Positions 33,060-42,591 of a stretch of 64,000 nt of DNA are shown here, one piece after another (the stretch's first letter is position 1; each line of letters starts with the position of its first letter). The notes under the pieces were generated by a model. It was not told the origin of the DNA and made no database searches. It saw only the letters and a program-made list of their open reading frames with translations. The DNA is from UBA10347 sp905182135 (GTDB lineage Bacteria > Actinomycetota > Acidimicrobiia > Acidimicrobiales > UBA10347), in assembly GCA_963925805.1 (NCBI GenBank), contig CAWUSE010000012.1:124001-188000 (forward strand). The letters run 5' to 3'. A program made the position numbers and the translations under genes.

Positions 33060-34250
33060 CTATGAGCTAGCTGTAGCGTCGCTTGACTCGAAGATGTCGC
33101 CCAGGTTGTAGAGATCCACGGCGTTACCACCAAGGATCTTCGCGCGAGCCTCATCGCTGAGAGCGCTGGTCTGTTCAGCCAACATGGCCTGGCTATAGGG
33201 CCACGTCGAATCGCTGTGGGGATAGTCGTTCGCCCACATCAATTGCTGTGGTTTCAGCAGGCCAGCCTCGGCCATACGAAAGGCGGACCAATCGTCTTGG
33301 AAAGTGACCTTGACATGTTCTTCGAGGTAGTCACTAGGGCGACGCTCCAGGGTGGCACCCTTGAGCCAGTTGCGGTGACGGTTATAGGCGTGGTCCATCC
33401 GGTAGCTGAAGTGTGGCACCCATCCGGCATCGGCTTCGACACACACAATCTTCAGATCTGGAACCCGATCAAAGACCCCACCGAAGACGAAGGTGCCGAT
33501 CAGATCCTGGTTACCTCGAATAATCGACATAAATGTGTTGAGCTTCGGGCCGCGGGGCCGGTAGTTCTCGCCAGTCAAAATATGAAAGCTGAGAACGAGC
33601 CCTAAGTCGATCGCTGCTTTGTAGAAGTCATCCCACGCCGGGTCGTCATAGTCAGGACCATCTTCATATGCCGGGCCTGGCGTACCAGGAAGCATGACGC
33701 CGCGTAAGCCAGCCGCAGCGATCGCTTCAAGATCAGTTATGGCTTCGGCAATTGTTCGCGCTGCGGTCTGGCCACAGCCATACAGCCGGTCAGGGGCAAC
33801 TGCGCAGTACTCGGCAATCCACCGGTTGTAGGCGTCGAACATCGCTTTCTTGAGGTCAATGTCGGGGTGGTTGCACAACAACATGCCGACCGATGGGTAG
33901 ATCACTTCGCCGTCAACACCATCACGTTGTTGGGCTTCGACCCGAGCTGTCGCATCCCAGCCGGCGCGGTGGAGCCCTTCGAATGGCACCCCTTTCATAG
34001 ACAACTGATCAGACTGTCGACCAGCTGCCGAGTGAAGCCCAAGATGAATCTTGTAGTTCATCCCAGGCACGTGGAAACACGCTCCCTCACCCGGTTCATC
34101 CGTCATGAACGGGGCGCGGTCACGAAACGCGGGGTCAATATTATCGAGGTAGGTCCAGCCCGGCTCGGTGATGTGCGAATCCGCTGAAATGATCGGGGTG
34201 TCGATCGCTCGGGGAGCACTTTCGATTCGACTGTCAGTTGTTAACGCCAT
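33060..34250 (-). CDS. Amidohydrolase family 2 protein
   Basis: A 396-residue TIM-barrel metal hydrolase. ISADSHITEPG contains the N-terminal D-x-H metal motif. LSFHILTGENYRPRG and MWANDYPHSDSTWPYSQ carry the later His and the conserved Asp of the family (W-x-x-D-x-P-H). Relatives include ACMSD-type decarboxylases and aromatic ring-cleavage hydrolases used in actinobacterial catabolism. ATG 34250 is preceded by GAGG with a 7-nt spacer. The aldo/keto reductase upstream may be co-regulated, but the gap is 110 nt. Confidence 0.85.
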   Translation of the reverse strand: MALTTDSRIESAPRAIDTPIISADSHITEPGWTYLDNIDPAFRDRAPFMTDEPGEGACFHVPGMNYKIHLGLHSAAGRQSDQLSMKGVPFEGLHRAGWDATARVEAQQRDGVDGEVIYPSVGMLLCNHPDIDLKKAMFDAYNRWIAEYCAVAPDRLYGCGQTAARTIAEAITDLEAIAAAGLRGVMLPGTPGPAYEDGPDYDDPAWDDFYKAAIDLGLVLSFHILTGENYRPRGPKLNTFMSIIRGNQDLIGTFVFGGVFDRVPDLKIVCVEADAGWVPHFSYRMDHAYNRHRNWLKGATLERRPSDYLEEHVKVTFQDDWSAFRMAEAGLLKPQQLMWANDYPHSDSTWPYSQAMLAEQTSALSDEARAKILGGNAVDLYNLGDIFESSDATASS

Positions 34251-34362
34251 GTTCGTTCCTCAAGTGGTCGTGTTCGCAGATCAATCTTCGTCAAATCGAC
34301 AGTACCTCAGCGCCCGGCAACCACTGCAAGGTGCCGAACCCATCGAACCCCACCCAAGCGCT

Positions 34363-35298
34363 TCAGCCAGCGGTGAGAGCGTCGACTTCAGCGCGATCCT
34401 GAGTCGTAAGCGCCCAGGTACTAGCGGCGACGTTGGCTTCGATCTGTTCCGGCTTTGTTGCACCCGCTATCACGGAGGTAACCAGCGGATGCGAGGTATG
34501 CCAGCTCAATGCCAGGTCGAGCAATGAGTGATCTCGGGCCTCGGCCCACTGGACGAGTTCTTCGACAATTACCAGCTTGTCATCGTCGATGAACGAGTCG
34601 GCGCGCTCGCCCCAGTTGGTCAGTCGAGCTCCCTCGGGACGTTCTTGGCCGAGTCGATACTTACCGGTCAGCAAGCCGGATTCAAGCGGGAAATAAGGCA
34701 CGAACCCGATACCTAATTCTTCGCAAACATCGAAGACGCCGTCGGTCTCGGGATCGCGAGTCAGCAGGCTGTAGTAGTTCTGCACCGACGGATACATAGC
34801 AAGACCCTGCGACGTCGCGGCCGCCTGCGAGTCGAGCAATTCGGCCTCCGAGAAATGAGTACAACCAATTTCTCGGATCTTGCCCTCGGCGCGCAGTTCG
34901 CTCAGGCAGCCAAGCGTTTCGGCGGCCGGCGTGTCTGGATCCGGCCGGTGCAGTTGGTAGTGATCGATGTAGTCGGTTCCGAGTCGGGCCAGGCTCGCGT
35001 CCAGACGTGCTCGAATTCGCGCCGGATCGCCGCCACGCTCTCCCTCTTCCAAGCTAGCGGTATGGCCCCACTTACTGGCCACTATCACTTGGTCACGGCG
35101 GCCTTTGATCGCCTTGCCCAGGTACTCCTCGGACAGGCCATTGCCGTAACTCTCGGCGGTGTCGAAATAGTTGATGCCTGCATCGATCGCTGCGTCAACG
35201 ACTCGCTTCGTCCCCTCGATGTCGAGTCGCATACCGAAGTTGTTGCAACCCAACCCAACAACCGAAACCTGTAACTGACCGAGCGAGCGATACTGCAT
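34363..35298 (-). CDS. Aldo/keto reductase
   Basis: A 311-residue (beta/alpha)8 NADPH reductase. The catalytic tetrad regions are INYFDTAESYGNGLSEEYLG (Asp, Tyr), VIVASKWGH (Lys) and DHYQLHRPD (His). The C-terminal cofactor loop contains VTSVIAGATKPEQIEANV. The substrate is unknown. TAGTTT at -12 to -7 of ATG 35298 suggests leaderless translation. Confidence 0.9.
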   Translation of the reverse strand: MQYRSLGQLQVSVVGLGCNNFGMRLDIEGTKRVVDAAIDAGINYFDTAESYGNGLSEEYLGKAIKGRRDQVIVASKWGHTASLEEGERGGDPARIRARLDASLARLGTDYIDHYQLHRPDPDTPAAETLGCLSELRAEGKIREIGCTHFSEAELLDSQAAATSQGLAMYPSVQNYYSLLTRDPETDGVFDVCEELGIGFVPYFPLESGLLTGKYRLGQERPEGARLTNWGERADSFIDDDKLVIVEELVQWAEARDHSLLDLALSWHTSHPLVTSVIAGATKPEQIEANVAASTWALTTQDRAEVDALTAG

Positions 35299-35304
35299 GG
35301 CCCC

Positions 35305-35310
35305 AAACTA
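35305..35310 (-). promoter_or_regulatory. Leaderless -10 box of the aldo/keto reductase gene
   Basis: TAGTTT (minus strand) at -12 to -7 of ATG 35298. Confidence 0.5.
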
Positions 35311-35498
35311 GCCACTGGTCAAGCCCCGCTACAGCGACAAGCCTCGACATGTAGATGCGATACCGGACTCGGTTGGGTTGGTGCGTCGGATCAACCCGGT
35401 TTGCCGTCGGTAATCTGTAAATGGTTCGCAACCAACGGTGCGACAGATGCAGCAGCCCGAGTCACTGAGGAACTAATGCTATGGGCCCGCCGATCTTG

Positions 35499-36713
35499 TC
35501 ATTGAGCAGCGATATCTGACCCTGCATGGAAGCCGTTCGTCCATGCGTTCTGGAAGTTGAAGCCGCCCGTGACGCCATCGACATCGATAACTTCTCCCGC
35601 GAAATAGAGGCCTTGCACCAGCTTGCTCTCCATCGTTTGGAAATTAATCTCGTTGAGAGCAACACCACCGCACGTGACGAATTCGTCCTTATTCGTACTT
35701 TTGCCGGTGACTGCGAATGTCGAGGTTGTGAGCTCGCTGAGAAGTTGGATTGCCTGCGCCTTACTGAGCTGCGACCACGTCGTAGCGCCTGAAATTTCTG
35801 CGGCGGCGAGCAACCGCAACCAGAGTCGCTTCGGGATCGAGACAAATGGACTTCGGCCAGAAAGTTGGCGCTTTCCCTCGCTGACCCGCTTCTCGGCAAC
35901 AACTGCTGCCGGGTCTGCGTCTGGCAGCCAATTCACGGAAATATCGAACCGGTAGTCACGCTCAGCCAGTTCGCGAGCACCCTGTGCGGAGATTTTTAGA
36001 ATTCCTGGCCCGCTCAAGCCCCAATGAGTGATGAGAACGGGCCCTCTGCTCGTGAGTTTGCTCTGCTGAATGCTGACTTCGGCTGGACTCACCGAGAGGC
36101 CGAGCAGCCCCTCAATGCGTGGATCTTTAATCTTGAAGGTGAACAGTGATGGTGTCGGCGGCTGGAGTTCGTGACCAAGACTCGCAGCCAGTTTGGCCCC
36201 TGCGGTGATCCGCGTTCCGCCCGTAGCAATCAGAACACTTGCTGCTGTATAGGAATTTCCAGCGTCTGTCACGAGTTCGAAGATGTCCTCGTTCTTGACA
36301 ACCGAGATCACTCCTTCTGAGGCGTGGATGTTGACTCCAGCGGCGTCGGCGGCACCGAGCAGAGCGTCGATAATCGTCTGGGAGCTATCGGTGTCTGGGA
36401 ACATCCGGCCATCGGCCTCGGTTTTCAGTGTGACACCACGGCTGGCGAACCAATCAACGGTGTCAGCGGCACCGAATCGATGAAACGGGCCAATCAAGGC
36501 TTTCTCACCGCGTGGATAATTTCTACTCAACGCACGCGGCTCAAAACAATGGTGCGTGACATTGCAGCGACCGCCGCCAGAGATCTTCACTTTCTGCAGC
36601 AGCTGCGGCGTCTTCTCGAGGATCAGAACCGATTTCGCAGAGTTCTCTGCGCAGGTGATCGCCGAGAAGAACCCAGCGGCACCTCCGCCCACAACGATGA
36701 GGTCAACAAACAT
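35499..36713 (-). CDS. HI0933/BaiN-type flavoprotein
   Basis: A 404-residue FAD protein. DLIVVGGGAAGFFSAITCAE is the dinucleotide-binding fold, ILEKTPQLLQKVKISGGGRCNVTH is the HI0933 hallmark, and the end reads LYFAGEVIDVDGVTGGFNFQNAWTNGFHAG. Members are annotated as NAD(P)/FAD-dependent oxidoreductases; some reduce 3-oxo-steroid-like substrates (BaiN) and others have no known function. It lies 9 nt after the end of hemY on the same strand and is probably co-transcribed. Confidence 0.88.
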   Translation of the reverse strand: MFVDLIVVGGGAAGFFSAITCAENSAKSVLILEKTPQLLQKVKISGGGRCNVTHHCFEPRALSRNYPRGEKALIGPFHRFGAADTVDWFASRGVTLKTEADGRMFPDTDSSQTIIDALLGAADAAGVNIHASEGVISVVKNEDIFELVTDAGNSYTAASVLIATGGTRITAGAKLAASLGHELQPPTPSLFTFKIKDPRIEGLLGLSVSPAEVSIQQSKLTSRGPVLITHWGLSGPGILKISAQGARELAERDYRFDISVNWLPDADPAAVVAEKRVSEGKRQLSGRSPFVSIPKRLWLRLLAAAEISGATTWSQLSKAQAIQLLSELTTSTFAVTGKSTNKDEFVTCGGVALNEINFQTMESKLVQGLYFAGEVIDVDGVTGGFNFQNAWTNGFHAGSDIAAQ

Positions 36714-36722
36714 GTTTGATCA

Positions 36723-38090
36723 CTAGCCGCGGTGTTCGAGGACGTGCAGGATGGCGTCGACGCCAGCGCTTCGGCCTTGGTCGATACACGCGGGAATCCC
36801 AATGCCGCGGTACCCCATACCGGCAATGAAGACCCCGTCGGGATTGAGTTGACCTTCGATGTGGCCCAGGCGCTCGGTGTGTCCAACCACGTATTGCGGG
36901 AACCCTTGCTCCCATCGAGAGATGCGCACGTCAGTCGGTTCAGCGGTAATGCCGATAGCGGCTTCAAGATCCGCCAGAATCACGGCAATCAACTGATCGT
37001 CTGGGAGTGCTGGGGTTTCCTGGTCACGTCCGTGGCCGACCGACACTCGTAACAGATCAATGTCGCCACCAAGATGTGGCCACTTCTGCATGGCATAGGA
37101 ACACGCAGTGATCCGTAGATCCGCAGTCCGAGGCACGACAAAGCCACTGAGTTCGCTGGGCACATCCACGGTGCCGGTCGGATACGCCAATGCAACCAAG
37201 GTGACAGAGACGAGCGGTATTGCGTCTAGGTCAGTGCTGGCGTCTGACCATTGCGTTGTCAGAGCTGCAGCAGCGGGAGCCGGACACGCGAGCACAACTG
37301 CAGGCGCAGCGATGACCTCGCCATTCGACAGCGTGATTCGCAGCGCTCCGTCAGGAAGGCGGTCCAGTGCGTCGACGCCCACGCCTGTTGTGATGTTGCC
37401 TTCGAGCGAGGCTTCAAGAGCGTCAACGAGCACGCGCATGCCGCCGACGAATGAATGGAACACCGGAGCGTCAGCATCTGACCCAGCCTTCATCCGACGC
37501 AATGAGCCAATCAGACTTGGACCAGCGTTCGCTGCGGCAAGGATCTGCGGTGATGACGCAGACAGAGCTAACTCGTCAGTGTCACCAGCGTTAATGGCAC
37601 CGATCAACGGATCGACCAGCGCTTCGTGAATACGGTCGCCGAGTCGGCGGCGAACCAGCGAACCAATCGTGTCGTCGTCTCGGACAGGGTCTGGCTCAGT
37701 TCGAGCCAGGTCCGCTTCGAGCGCATCGGCGGCTTCGACACCAAGCAGTGCTTCGGCTGAGGCGCGCTCAAGCGGGATGCCAAGCACATGCGGCTCTGGC
37801 AGGCCCATGAGTCCGTTCTCGGTCCAGACTTGCGCCTTGCGAGCACTGGGCGAAATCAGCTGATCGGCCAAGCCAAGCTCGGTCGCCAGTTCGATGCCGT
37901 GCGGCACACGCGCCAGAAAGGCGTCGGCCGCTTCGTCGACGACTTGTCCCGCGAACTCACTCGAGCGCACCTTGCCGCCGACACGTTCGTCGAGCTCGTA
38001 CAAGTGGACGGGCATACCGTCCCGCTTGAGCTGCCACGCCGCAGCCAACCCGGCGATACCACCACCGACTACAACTACAGGCTCAGTCAC
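36723..38090 (-). CDS. hemY: Protoporphyrinogen/coproporphyrinogen III oxidase
   Basis: A 455-residue FAD enzyme: PVVVVGGGIAGLAAAWQLKRDGMPVHLYELDERVGGKVRS at the N-terminus, SFVGGMRVLVDALEASL in the middle, and FIAGMGYRGIGIPACIDQGRSAGVDAI at the C-terminus. In Actinobacteria this enzyme (HemY, also called CgoX) oxidises coproporphyrinogen III in the coproporphyrin-dependent haem pathway. GGAGG precedes the GTG start at 38090 with a 5-nt spacer. The upstream neighbour is hemE. Confidence 0.9.
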   Translation of the reverse strand: MTEPVVVVGGGIAGLAAAWQLKRDGMPVHLYELDERVGGKVRSSEFAGQVVDEAADAFLARVPHGIELATELGLADQLISPSARKAQVWTENGLMGLPEPHVLGIPLERASAEALLGVEAADALEADLARTEPDPVRDDDTIGSLVRRRLGDRIHEALVDPLIGAINAGDTDELALSASSPQILAAANAGPSLIGSLRRMKAGSDADAPVFHSFVGGMRVLVDALEASLEGNITTGVGVDALDRLPDGALRITLSNGEVIAAPAVVLACPAPAAAALTTQWSDASTDLDAIPLVSVTLVALAYPTGTVDVPSELSGFVVPRTADLRITACSYAMQKWPHLGGDIDLLRVSVGHGRDQETPALPDDQLIAVILADLEAAIGITAEPTDVRISRWEQGFPQYVVGHTERLGHIEGQLNPDGVFIAGMGYRGIGIPACIDQGRSAGVDAILHVLEHRG

Positions 38091-38151
38091 GGCTTCCTCC
38101 GCTCTGTCCGATCGTTACGCGCATGGACGCCAGCGATTACCGCGACGCCGC

Positions 38152-39198
38152 TCATTGCAGGTGGGCGCTTCCCTCGCCATGCACCAAGTCGACGACCTGC
38201 TTAAGAATGGCCGGATCTAGATCAGGGAGTACCCCATGGCCCAGATTGAAGATATGGCCATGATGGCCACCGTTGCTCGCCAGAACGTCGCGCACAGCAG
38301 CCTGGACCGAGGGCCACCGCGCCAAACAAACAACGGGATCCAGATTGCCTTGCAGGATGGCGTCAGGGCCGAGACGTTGGCGGGCGACATCGAGTGGCAC
38401 GAGCCAGTCGACGCCCATCACATCGGCGCCGGCATCGCGCATAAGTGTCAACAACTCACCTGTATTGACGCCGAAGTGGATACGCGGCACGCCAAGTGAA
38501 GCGATCCCCTCGAAGATCTTCTGGCTCGCTGGCATGACGTGGCGCTCGTACATCTGCGGCGACAAGCAACCTGCCCAACTGTCGAACAGCTGCACCGCCG
38601 ATGCGCCCGCGCCGACCTGAGCGGTCAGCGAAGCAATCGCTTGGTCAGCCAGGCGGTCCATGATCTGGTCAAAGAGATGCGGGTTGTCGAGCATCATCGA
38701 CTTGGTCTTGCCCTTGTTCTTCGACGGGCCGCCCTCGATCAGGTAGCTGGCGACGGTGAAGGGAGCGCCGGCAAAGCCAATCAGCGGCACATCGAGCTCA
38801 GCGACAAGGTTGCGCACCGTCTCGAGGACGTACGGCACGTCGGCTTCTGGGTCGAGCGGGCGCAGCCGGGGCAGGTCGTCGCTGCTGGTAATTGGCTTCT
38901 CGACTACGGGCCCAACACCCGGCTTAATGTCGATACCAAAACCGATTGCATGCACGGGCGTGACGATGTCGCTGAACAAGATCGCGGCATCAACGCCGTA
39001 ACGACGCACCGGCTGGAGCGTGATCTCTGTCGCTCGGTCGGGGTCGGCGATGGCTTGATTGATCGACCCTGGCCCTCGTACGGCCTTATATTCGGGAAGC
39101 GATCGTCCGGCCTGGCGCATAAACCACACCGGCACCCGACTCGGCTTCTCACCTCGACAGACTGCAAGAAATGGCGACGCTGACAGATCCTTGCTCAC
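38152..39198 (-). CDS. hemE: Uroporphyrinogen decarboxylase
   Basis: A 348-residue enzyme with the two HemE signatures PVWFMRQAGRSLPEYKAVR and GFAGAPFTVASYLIEGG, the Asp of LFSDIVTP, and the C-terminal HIFNLGHGVLPDLD. It decarboxylates uroporphyrinogen III to coproporphyrinogen III. It is followed by hemY 61 nt downstream on the same strand. The GTG start 39198 has TAGCGT at -12 to -7. Confidence 0.95.
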   Translation of the reverse strand: MSKDLSASPFLAVCRGEKPSRVPVWFMRQAGRSLPEYKAVRGPGSINQAIADPDRATEITLQPVRRYGVDAAILFSDIVTPVHAIGFGIDIKPGVGPVVEKPITSSDDLPRLRPLDPEADVPYVLETVRNLVAELDVPLIGFAGAPFTVASYLIEGGPSKNKGKTKSMMLDNPHLFDQIMDRLADQAIASLTAQVGAGASAVQLFDSWAGCLSPQMYERHVMPASQKIFEGIASLGVPRIHFGVNTGELLTLMRDAGADVMGVDWLVPLDVARQRLGPDAILQGNLDPVVCLARWPSVQAAVRDVLASNGGHHGHIFNLGHGVLPDLDPAILKQVVDLVHGEGSAHLQ

Positions 39199-39204
39199 GC
39201 CTCG

Positions 39205-39210
39205 ACGCTA
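39205..39210 (-). promoter_or_regulatory. Leaderless -10 box of hemE
   Basis: TAGCGT (minus strand) at -12 to -7 of GTG 39198. Confidence 0.5.
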
Positions 39211-39291
39211 TCGGCGCATCAGCATCGGACGCTGCGCGCGCCTTGATAACCAGCAGTACCCCACCGCCGCCGGACCTCGCAGGTTCGAGAG

Positions 39292-40089
39292 TTAAAGAGT
39301 GGTCGAGAGTTGGAGGGCCTCGACAAGGCCATCATTGTCGACGTGGGCGACCTCGTAAGAGGCCGCCTCCTTGGCCGCGGGAACAGCATTCGCCATAGCA
39401 ACACCATGGCCAACAGACCCGAGCGCTTCGACGTCGTTGTCTCCATCGCCAACCATCATTACGTCAGCTGAGGTGATCCCCATCTCTTTGGCGATGCGAG
39501 AAATAGCCACGCCTTTTGACACGCCCGGGCGGGTGCAGGAGACGAACACGACGCCTGGCTGCACTGGCGACGTTGCCCCAACCACGACCGCGTCCTGAGC
39601 CGCCATTTCGGCGTACACCTCCGATGCCATCTCCAACGGCACGACGAACTGCACGCGCACGATGTCACTCGCCAGCGTGTCACGGGTGCGGCTCACTAGC
39701 GGGACGCCCATCAACGCTGCATGATCAGCTGCAATCTCATTCTCGCTCTCGACGGTGTAGTCATCGGCGGAATAGAACTCGATCAGCCAGCCGTTTGCAT
39801 CGGCGATATCGCTAGCAGCGTTCACGACCTCGTCGGCGACGCTACTGCCGCGGATCTCGCCGCTTCCGGTGTGCAGCAGGGCACCACCGTTATGGAAGAT
39901 GTGCCAGCCGTTCGAATCAAGACGTCGGGCGTAGTCGAGGGTCGGGCCGAAGGCCCCGCGTGCCGTCGACAAGGCGAGATGTTGACCGCGAGCGGTGGCC
40001 TTCGCGGCAGCCGTCCATACAGCGTCGGTAGGCACATGAGCCGAGCCGACGAGCGTGCCGTCAACATCAATACAAATCAGGGGAAGCAC
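39292..40089 (-). CDS. HAD-superfamily (Cof-type) hydrolase
   Basis: A 265-residue HAD phosphatase of the C2B/Cof type. Motif I is LICIDVDGTLVGS (nucleophile and acid/base Asp). Motif II is the Ser/Thr of LALSTARGAFG. Motif III Lys is in VSKGVAISRIAKEMGI. Motif IV is MVGDGDNDVEALGSVGHGVAMANAVPAAK. It probably dephosphorylates sugar or nucleotide phosphates. GTG 40089 has TAACGT at -12 to -7. It is divergent from the HelR-like gene. Confidence 0.9.
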   Translation of the reverse strand: MLPLICIDVDGTLVGSAHVPTDAVWTAAAKATARGQHLALSTARGAFGPTLDYARRLDSNGWHIFHNGGALLHTGSGEIRGSSVADEVVNAASDIADANGWLIEFYSADDYTVESENEIAADHAALMGVPLVSRTRDTLASDIVRVQFVVPLEMASEVYAEMAAQDAVVVGATSPVQPGVVFVSCTRPGVSKGVAISRIAKEMGITSADVMMVGDGDNDVEALGSVGHGVAMANAVPAAKEAASYEVAHVDNDGLVEALQLSTTL

Positions 40090-40095
40090 GGTTCG

Positions 40096-40101
40096 ACGTT
40101 A
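40096..40101 (-). promoter_or_regulatory. Leaderless -10 box of the HAD hydrolase gene
   Basis: TAACGT (minus strand) at -12 to -7 of GTG 40089. Confidence 0.5.
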
Positions 40102-40182
40102 GTGGCGGGCCCCCTTCACGCAGCAGTTTTCGCAGAACAGGACTACGATGAACCACCCTCTTTTCCAGGGAAGGCGCCTGTA

Positions 40183-42237
40183 ATGAGTGATGCTGAACAT
40201 GAAGATTTCGCGGCCGAATCGGACTACATCCGACGCGCCTACGAGCGCCTGGACAAGTCTCGTGAGGCAGCGCAAAGCATCACCGGCAATGTCGAGTCTG
40301 GCGTCGGTGGCACCCATCAGGCCCGTTATGAGCGCGATGTTCTTGCGGACAAGGTCCGCAGCCGGCTCGAGGACCTCGACATTGGCGACCAATCGCTGAT
40401 TTTCGGTCGTATCGACCAAACCGCAGGTGATCATTTCCACATCGGTCGCGTCGCTGTGTTTGACGAGCTTCGCAATCCAATAGTGGTCGACTGGCGTGCA
40501 CCCATCGCCGAGTCCTTCTACCGAGCAACTGGCCGGCAAAAGATGGGCTTGGACCGTCGCCGCCACTACATCACCCGCTACCGCGAGCTTCTTGGAATCG
40601 AAGACGAACACTTCACAGAAGGCCAAGCTGAACGCACGGGCCTCAAGGGTGAACGCACGCTGATCGCTGCGCTCGAATCAGGTCGCACCGGGCGCCTCGG
40701 CGACATCGTCGGCACCATTCAGGGTGAACAAGACGAAATTATTCGCGCACCGCTGACGGGCGCTGTGATTGTGCAGGGCGGGCCTGGCACCGGAAAAACT
40801 GTGGTTGCACTGCACCGCGCCGCCTATCTCCTGTACACCCACCACTTCCCGCTCGCCGGCCAAGGCGTGCTGGTCATTGGACCGAACCGCCTCTTCTTGA
40901 CCTACATCGAACAGGTGCTGCCCTCACTCGGCGAATCGGGCGTCGAGCTGACGGTGCTCGGGGATTTCGTTCCTGGCGCCCGGGTGCGCGGCAATGATCC
41001 TGCTCACATCGCTCGCGTTAAGGGTGACCTGCGCATGCTCAAGGTCATGCGGCGCGCCGTTCGGCAACGCCAGCGTCCACTTCGCCGTGACCTGGTCATT
41101 ACCTATGGAGTGCAGCGACTGCGGTTCAGCGTTGCCGATAGCGAAGCAGTCATTGATCGCACGCGGCGCCGCGCCCGGTTCCACAATCACGGTCGCAAGT
41201 TCGTCGTCGAGGAGTTGTACGAACAGCTGGCCGCCAGCGGCCGCCGCTACGACATCGACGCGCAAGAGCTCAGAGACAACCTGCACGGCTCCGATGCAAT
41301 CCGAGAGGCACTCGAGTGGATGTGGCCAGTCATCTCTGCTGAACAACTGCTGCACGACTTCTATGGCTTCCGGTCACTGCAGCGGGCTGCTGGCGAGAAG
41401 TTCTTCGGTGTTGCCGTCGAGAACCTTTACCGGCCCCGTACCGACGATGTCAACGACGTGTTCTGGACAGCTCACGATGTGCCGCTGCTCGACGAAATGA
41501 ACCGGCTAGTCGGCCCCACGTCCGGCAGCACCAAAGATCTGGGTTTGCGCACCTATGGGCACATCGTGATCGACGAAGCCCAGGACCTATCGCCCATGCA
41601 GCTGAACATGGTCGCCCGCAGATCCCTTGGCGGTTCGATGACCATCGTCGGCGATATTGCACAAGCCACTAGTGCGTGGGCCCACGAGAGTTGGGAAAGC
41701 GTCACCGAGCACCTGCCCACCCCCAAGGGAATTACTCGCCATGAACTCACCGTTGGTTACCGCCTTCCCGGCCCGCTGATGGAGATGGCCACCAAGGTGC
41801 TAGCCAAAGCCATGCCCAATCTGAAGGCACCCATCGCCGTCCGCTCCGAGGGCGATCCTCCACGGTTCGTCGAGACAGACCCCGATAATTTTGGCGAAGC
41901 ACTTGCGCGAACCGTCGCCGAAGAACGCGAAGCGATCGGCGCAGGAAATATCGCAATCATCTGTGCGACCGGCGCTGCCGAAGATGTGTCCTTCTTCCTG
42001 AACCAGGCCGGCATCGACCATGGCGTTGCTTATGCCGGTGCCCTCGAAAAAGAGGTGTCGGTCATCGAAGTCAGCATGGTCAAAGGCCTAGAACTCGACG
42101 CCGCCATCGTCATCGAACCTGATTCGATCGTCGAGTTCGAGCCACAAGGCATGCGCTCGCTCTATGTGGCAATTACTCGTGCGACTCGTCGACTAACGAT
42201 CATCGATACCGGTAACTCAGCAACGGTGCTGAAGTAA
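40183..42237 (+). CDS. helR: HelD/HelR-type RNA polymerase recycling ATPase
   Basis: A 684-residue UvrD-like SF1 ATPase. The N-terminal arm is charged and helical (EHEDFAAESDYIRRAYERLDKSREAAQ), as in HelD proteins that insert into the RNA polymerase secondary channel. IGRVAVFDELRNPIVVDWRAPIAESFYRAT is a HelD hallmark. Walker A is VQGGPGTGKTVVALHRAAYLLY, motif II IVIDEAQDLSPMQL, and motif VI LYVAITRATRRL. Actinobacterial HelR displaces stalled or rifamycin-bound polymerase. I chose ATG 40183, preceded by GGAAGG with an 8-nt spacer; the frame is open far upstream but that part overlaps the divergent HAD gene. Confidence 0.87.
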   Translation: MSDAEHEDFAAESDYIRRAYERLDKSREAAQSITGNVESGVGGTHQARYERDVLADKVRSRLEDLDIGDQSLIFGRIDQTAGDHFHIGRVAVFDELRNPIVVDWRAPIAESFYRATGRQKMGLDRRRHYITRYRELLGIEDEHFTEGQAERTGLKGERTLIAALESGRTGRLGDIVGTIQGEQDEIIRAPLTGAVIVQGGPGTGKTVVALHRAAYLLYTHHFPLAGQGVLVIGPNRLFLTYIEQVLPSLGESGVELTVLGDFVPGARVRGNDPAHIARVKGDLRMLKVMRRAVRQRQRPLRRDLVITYGVQRLRFSVADSEAVIDRTRRRARFHNHGRKFVVEELYEQLAASGRRYDIDAQELRDNLHGSDAIREALEWMWPVISAEQLLHDFYGFRSLQRAAGEKFFGVAVENLYRPRTDDVNDVFWTAHDVPLLDEMNRLVGPTSGSTKDLGLRTYGHIVIDEAQDLSPMQLNMVARRSLGGSMTIVGDIAQATSAWAHESWESVTEHLPTPKGITRHELTVGYRLPGPLMEMATKVLAKAMPNLKAPIAVRSEGDPPRFVETDPDNFGEALARTVAEEREAIGAGNIAIICATGAAEDVSFFLNQAGIDHGVAYAGALEKEVSVIEVSMVKGLELDAAIVIEPDSIVEFEPQGMRSLYVAITRATRRLTIIDTGNSATVLK

Positions 42238-42591
42238 GCAGACAAACAATTTCGCTTGGCAATCAACTCTCCCTCCCCCAATGGAGGGTGGAACTTAAAG
42301 CCATGTAAAACAGCCACAGGTCCTACGAGAACAGGGTTGACCAATGCCGGGGCTAACGGCCGCAATCAACCCACATATGACAGGTACACCGAAGAGGGTC
42401 AGTGTCGGTGAAGTCTTCACTGTGGACTCTTGGGGGCCTTCAGACTTCCGCTGAATGGCACACGATTCGGTTGACAGCTAGCAGAGCGTTGAGCTTGCTC
42501 GATTGACCGACATCTATAGTCCGGATCGATGCGAGCAACGTGAACGGCTGTGCAAGCACCCCGCCGCAGAAAGCGGATAGCGTGCTGGCTT
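42238..42591. other. Intergenic region
   Basis: About 350 nt between two plus-strand genes without a supported gene. A hairpin CCCTCC-CCCAAT-GGAGGG (42271-42288) lies 34 nt after the helR stop and may terminate it, though no U-tract follows. Confidence 0.4.

Noticed and set aside
39721..40182. Upstream extension of the HelR-like gene to 39721
   Set aside because: The extension overlaps the divergent HAD hydrolase gene completely and is its antisense shadow. ATG 40183 has a good Shine-Dalgarno sequence.
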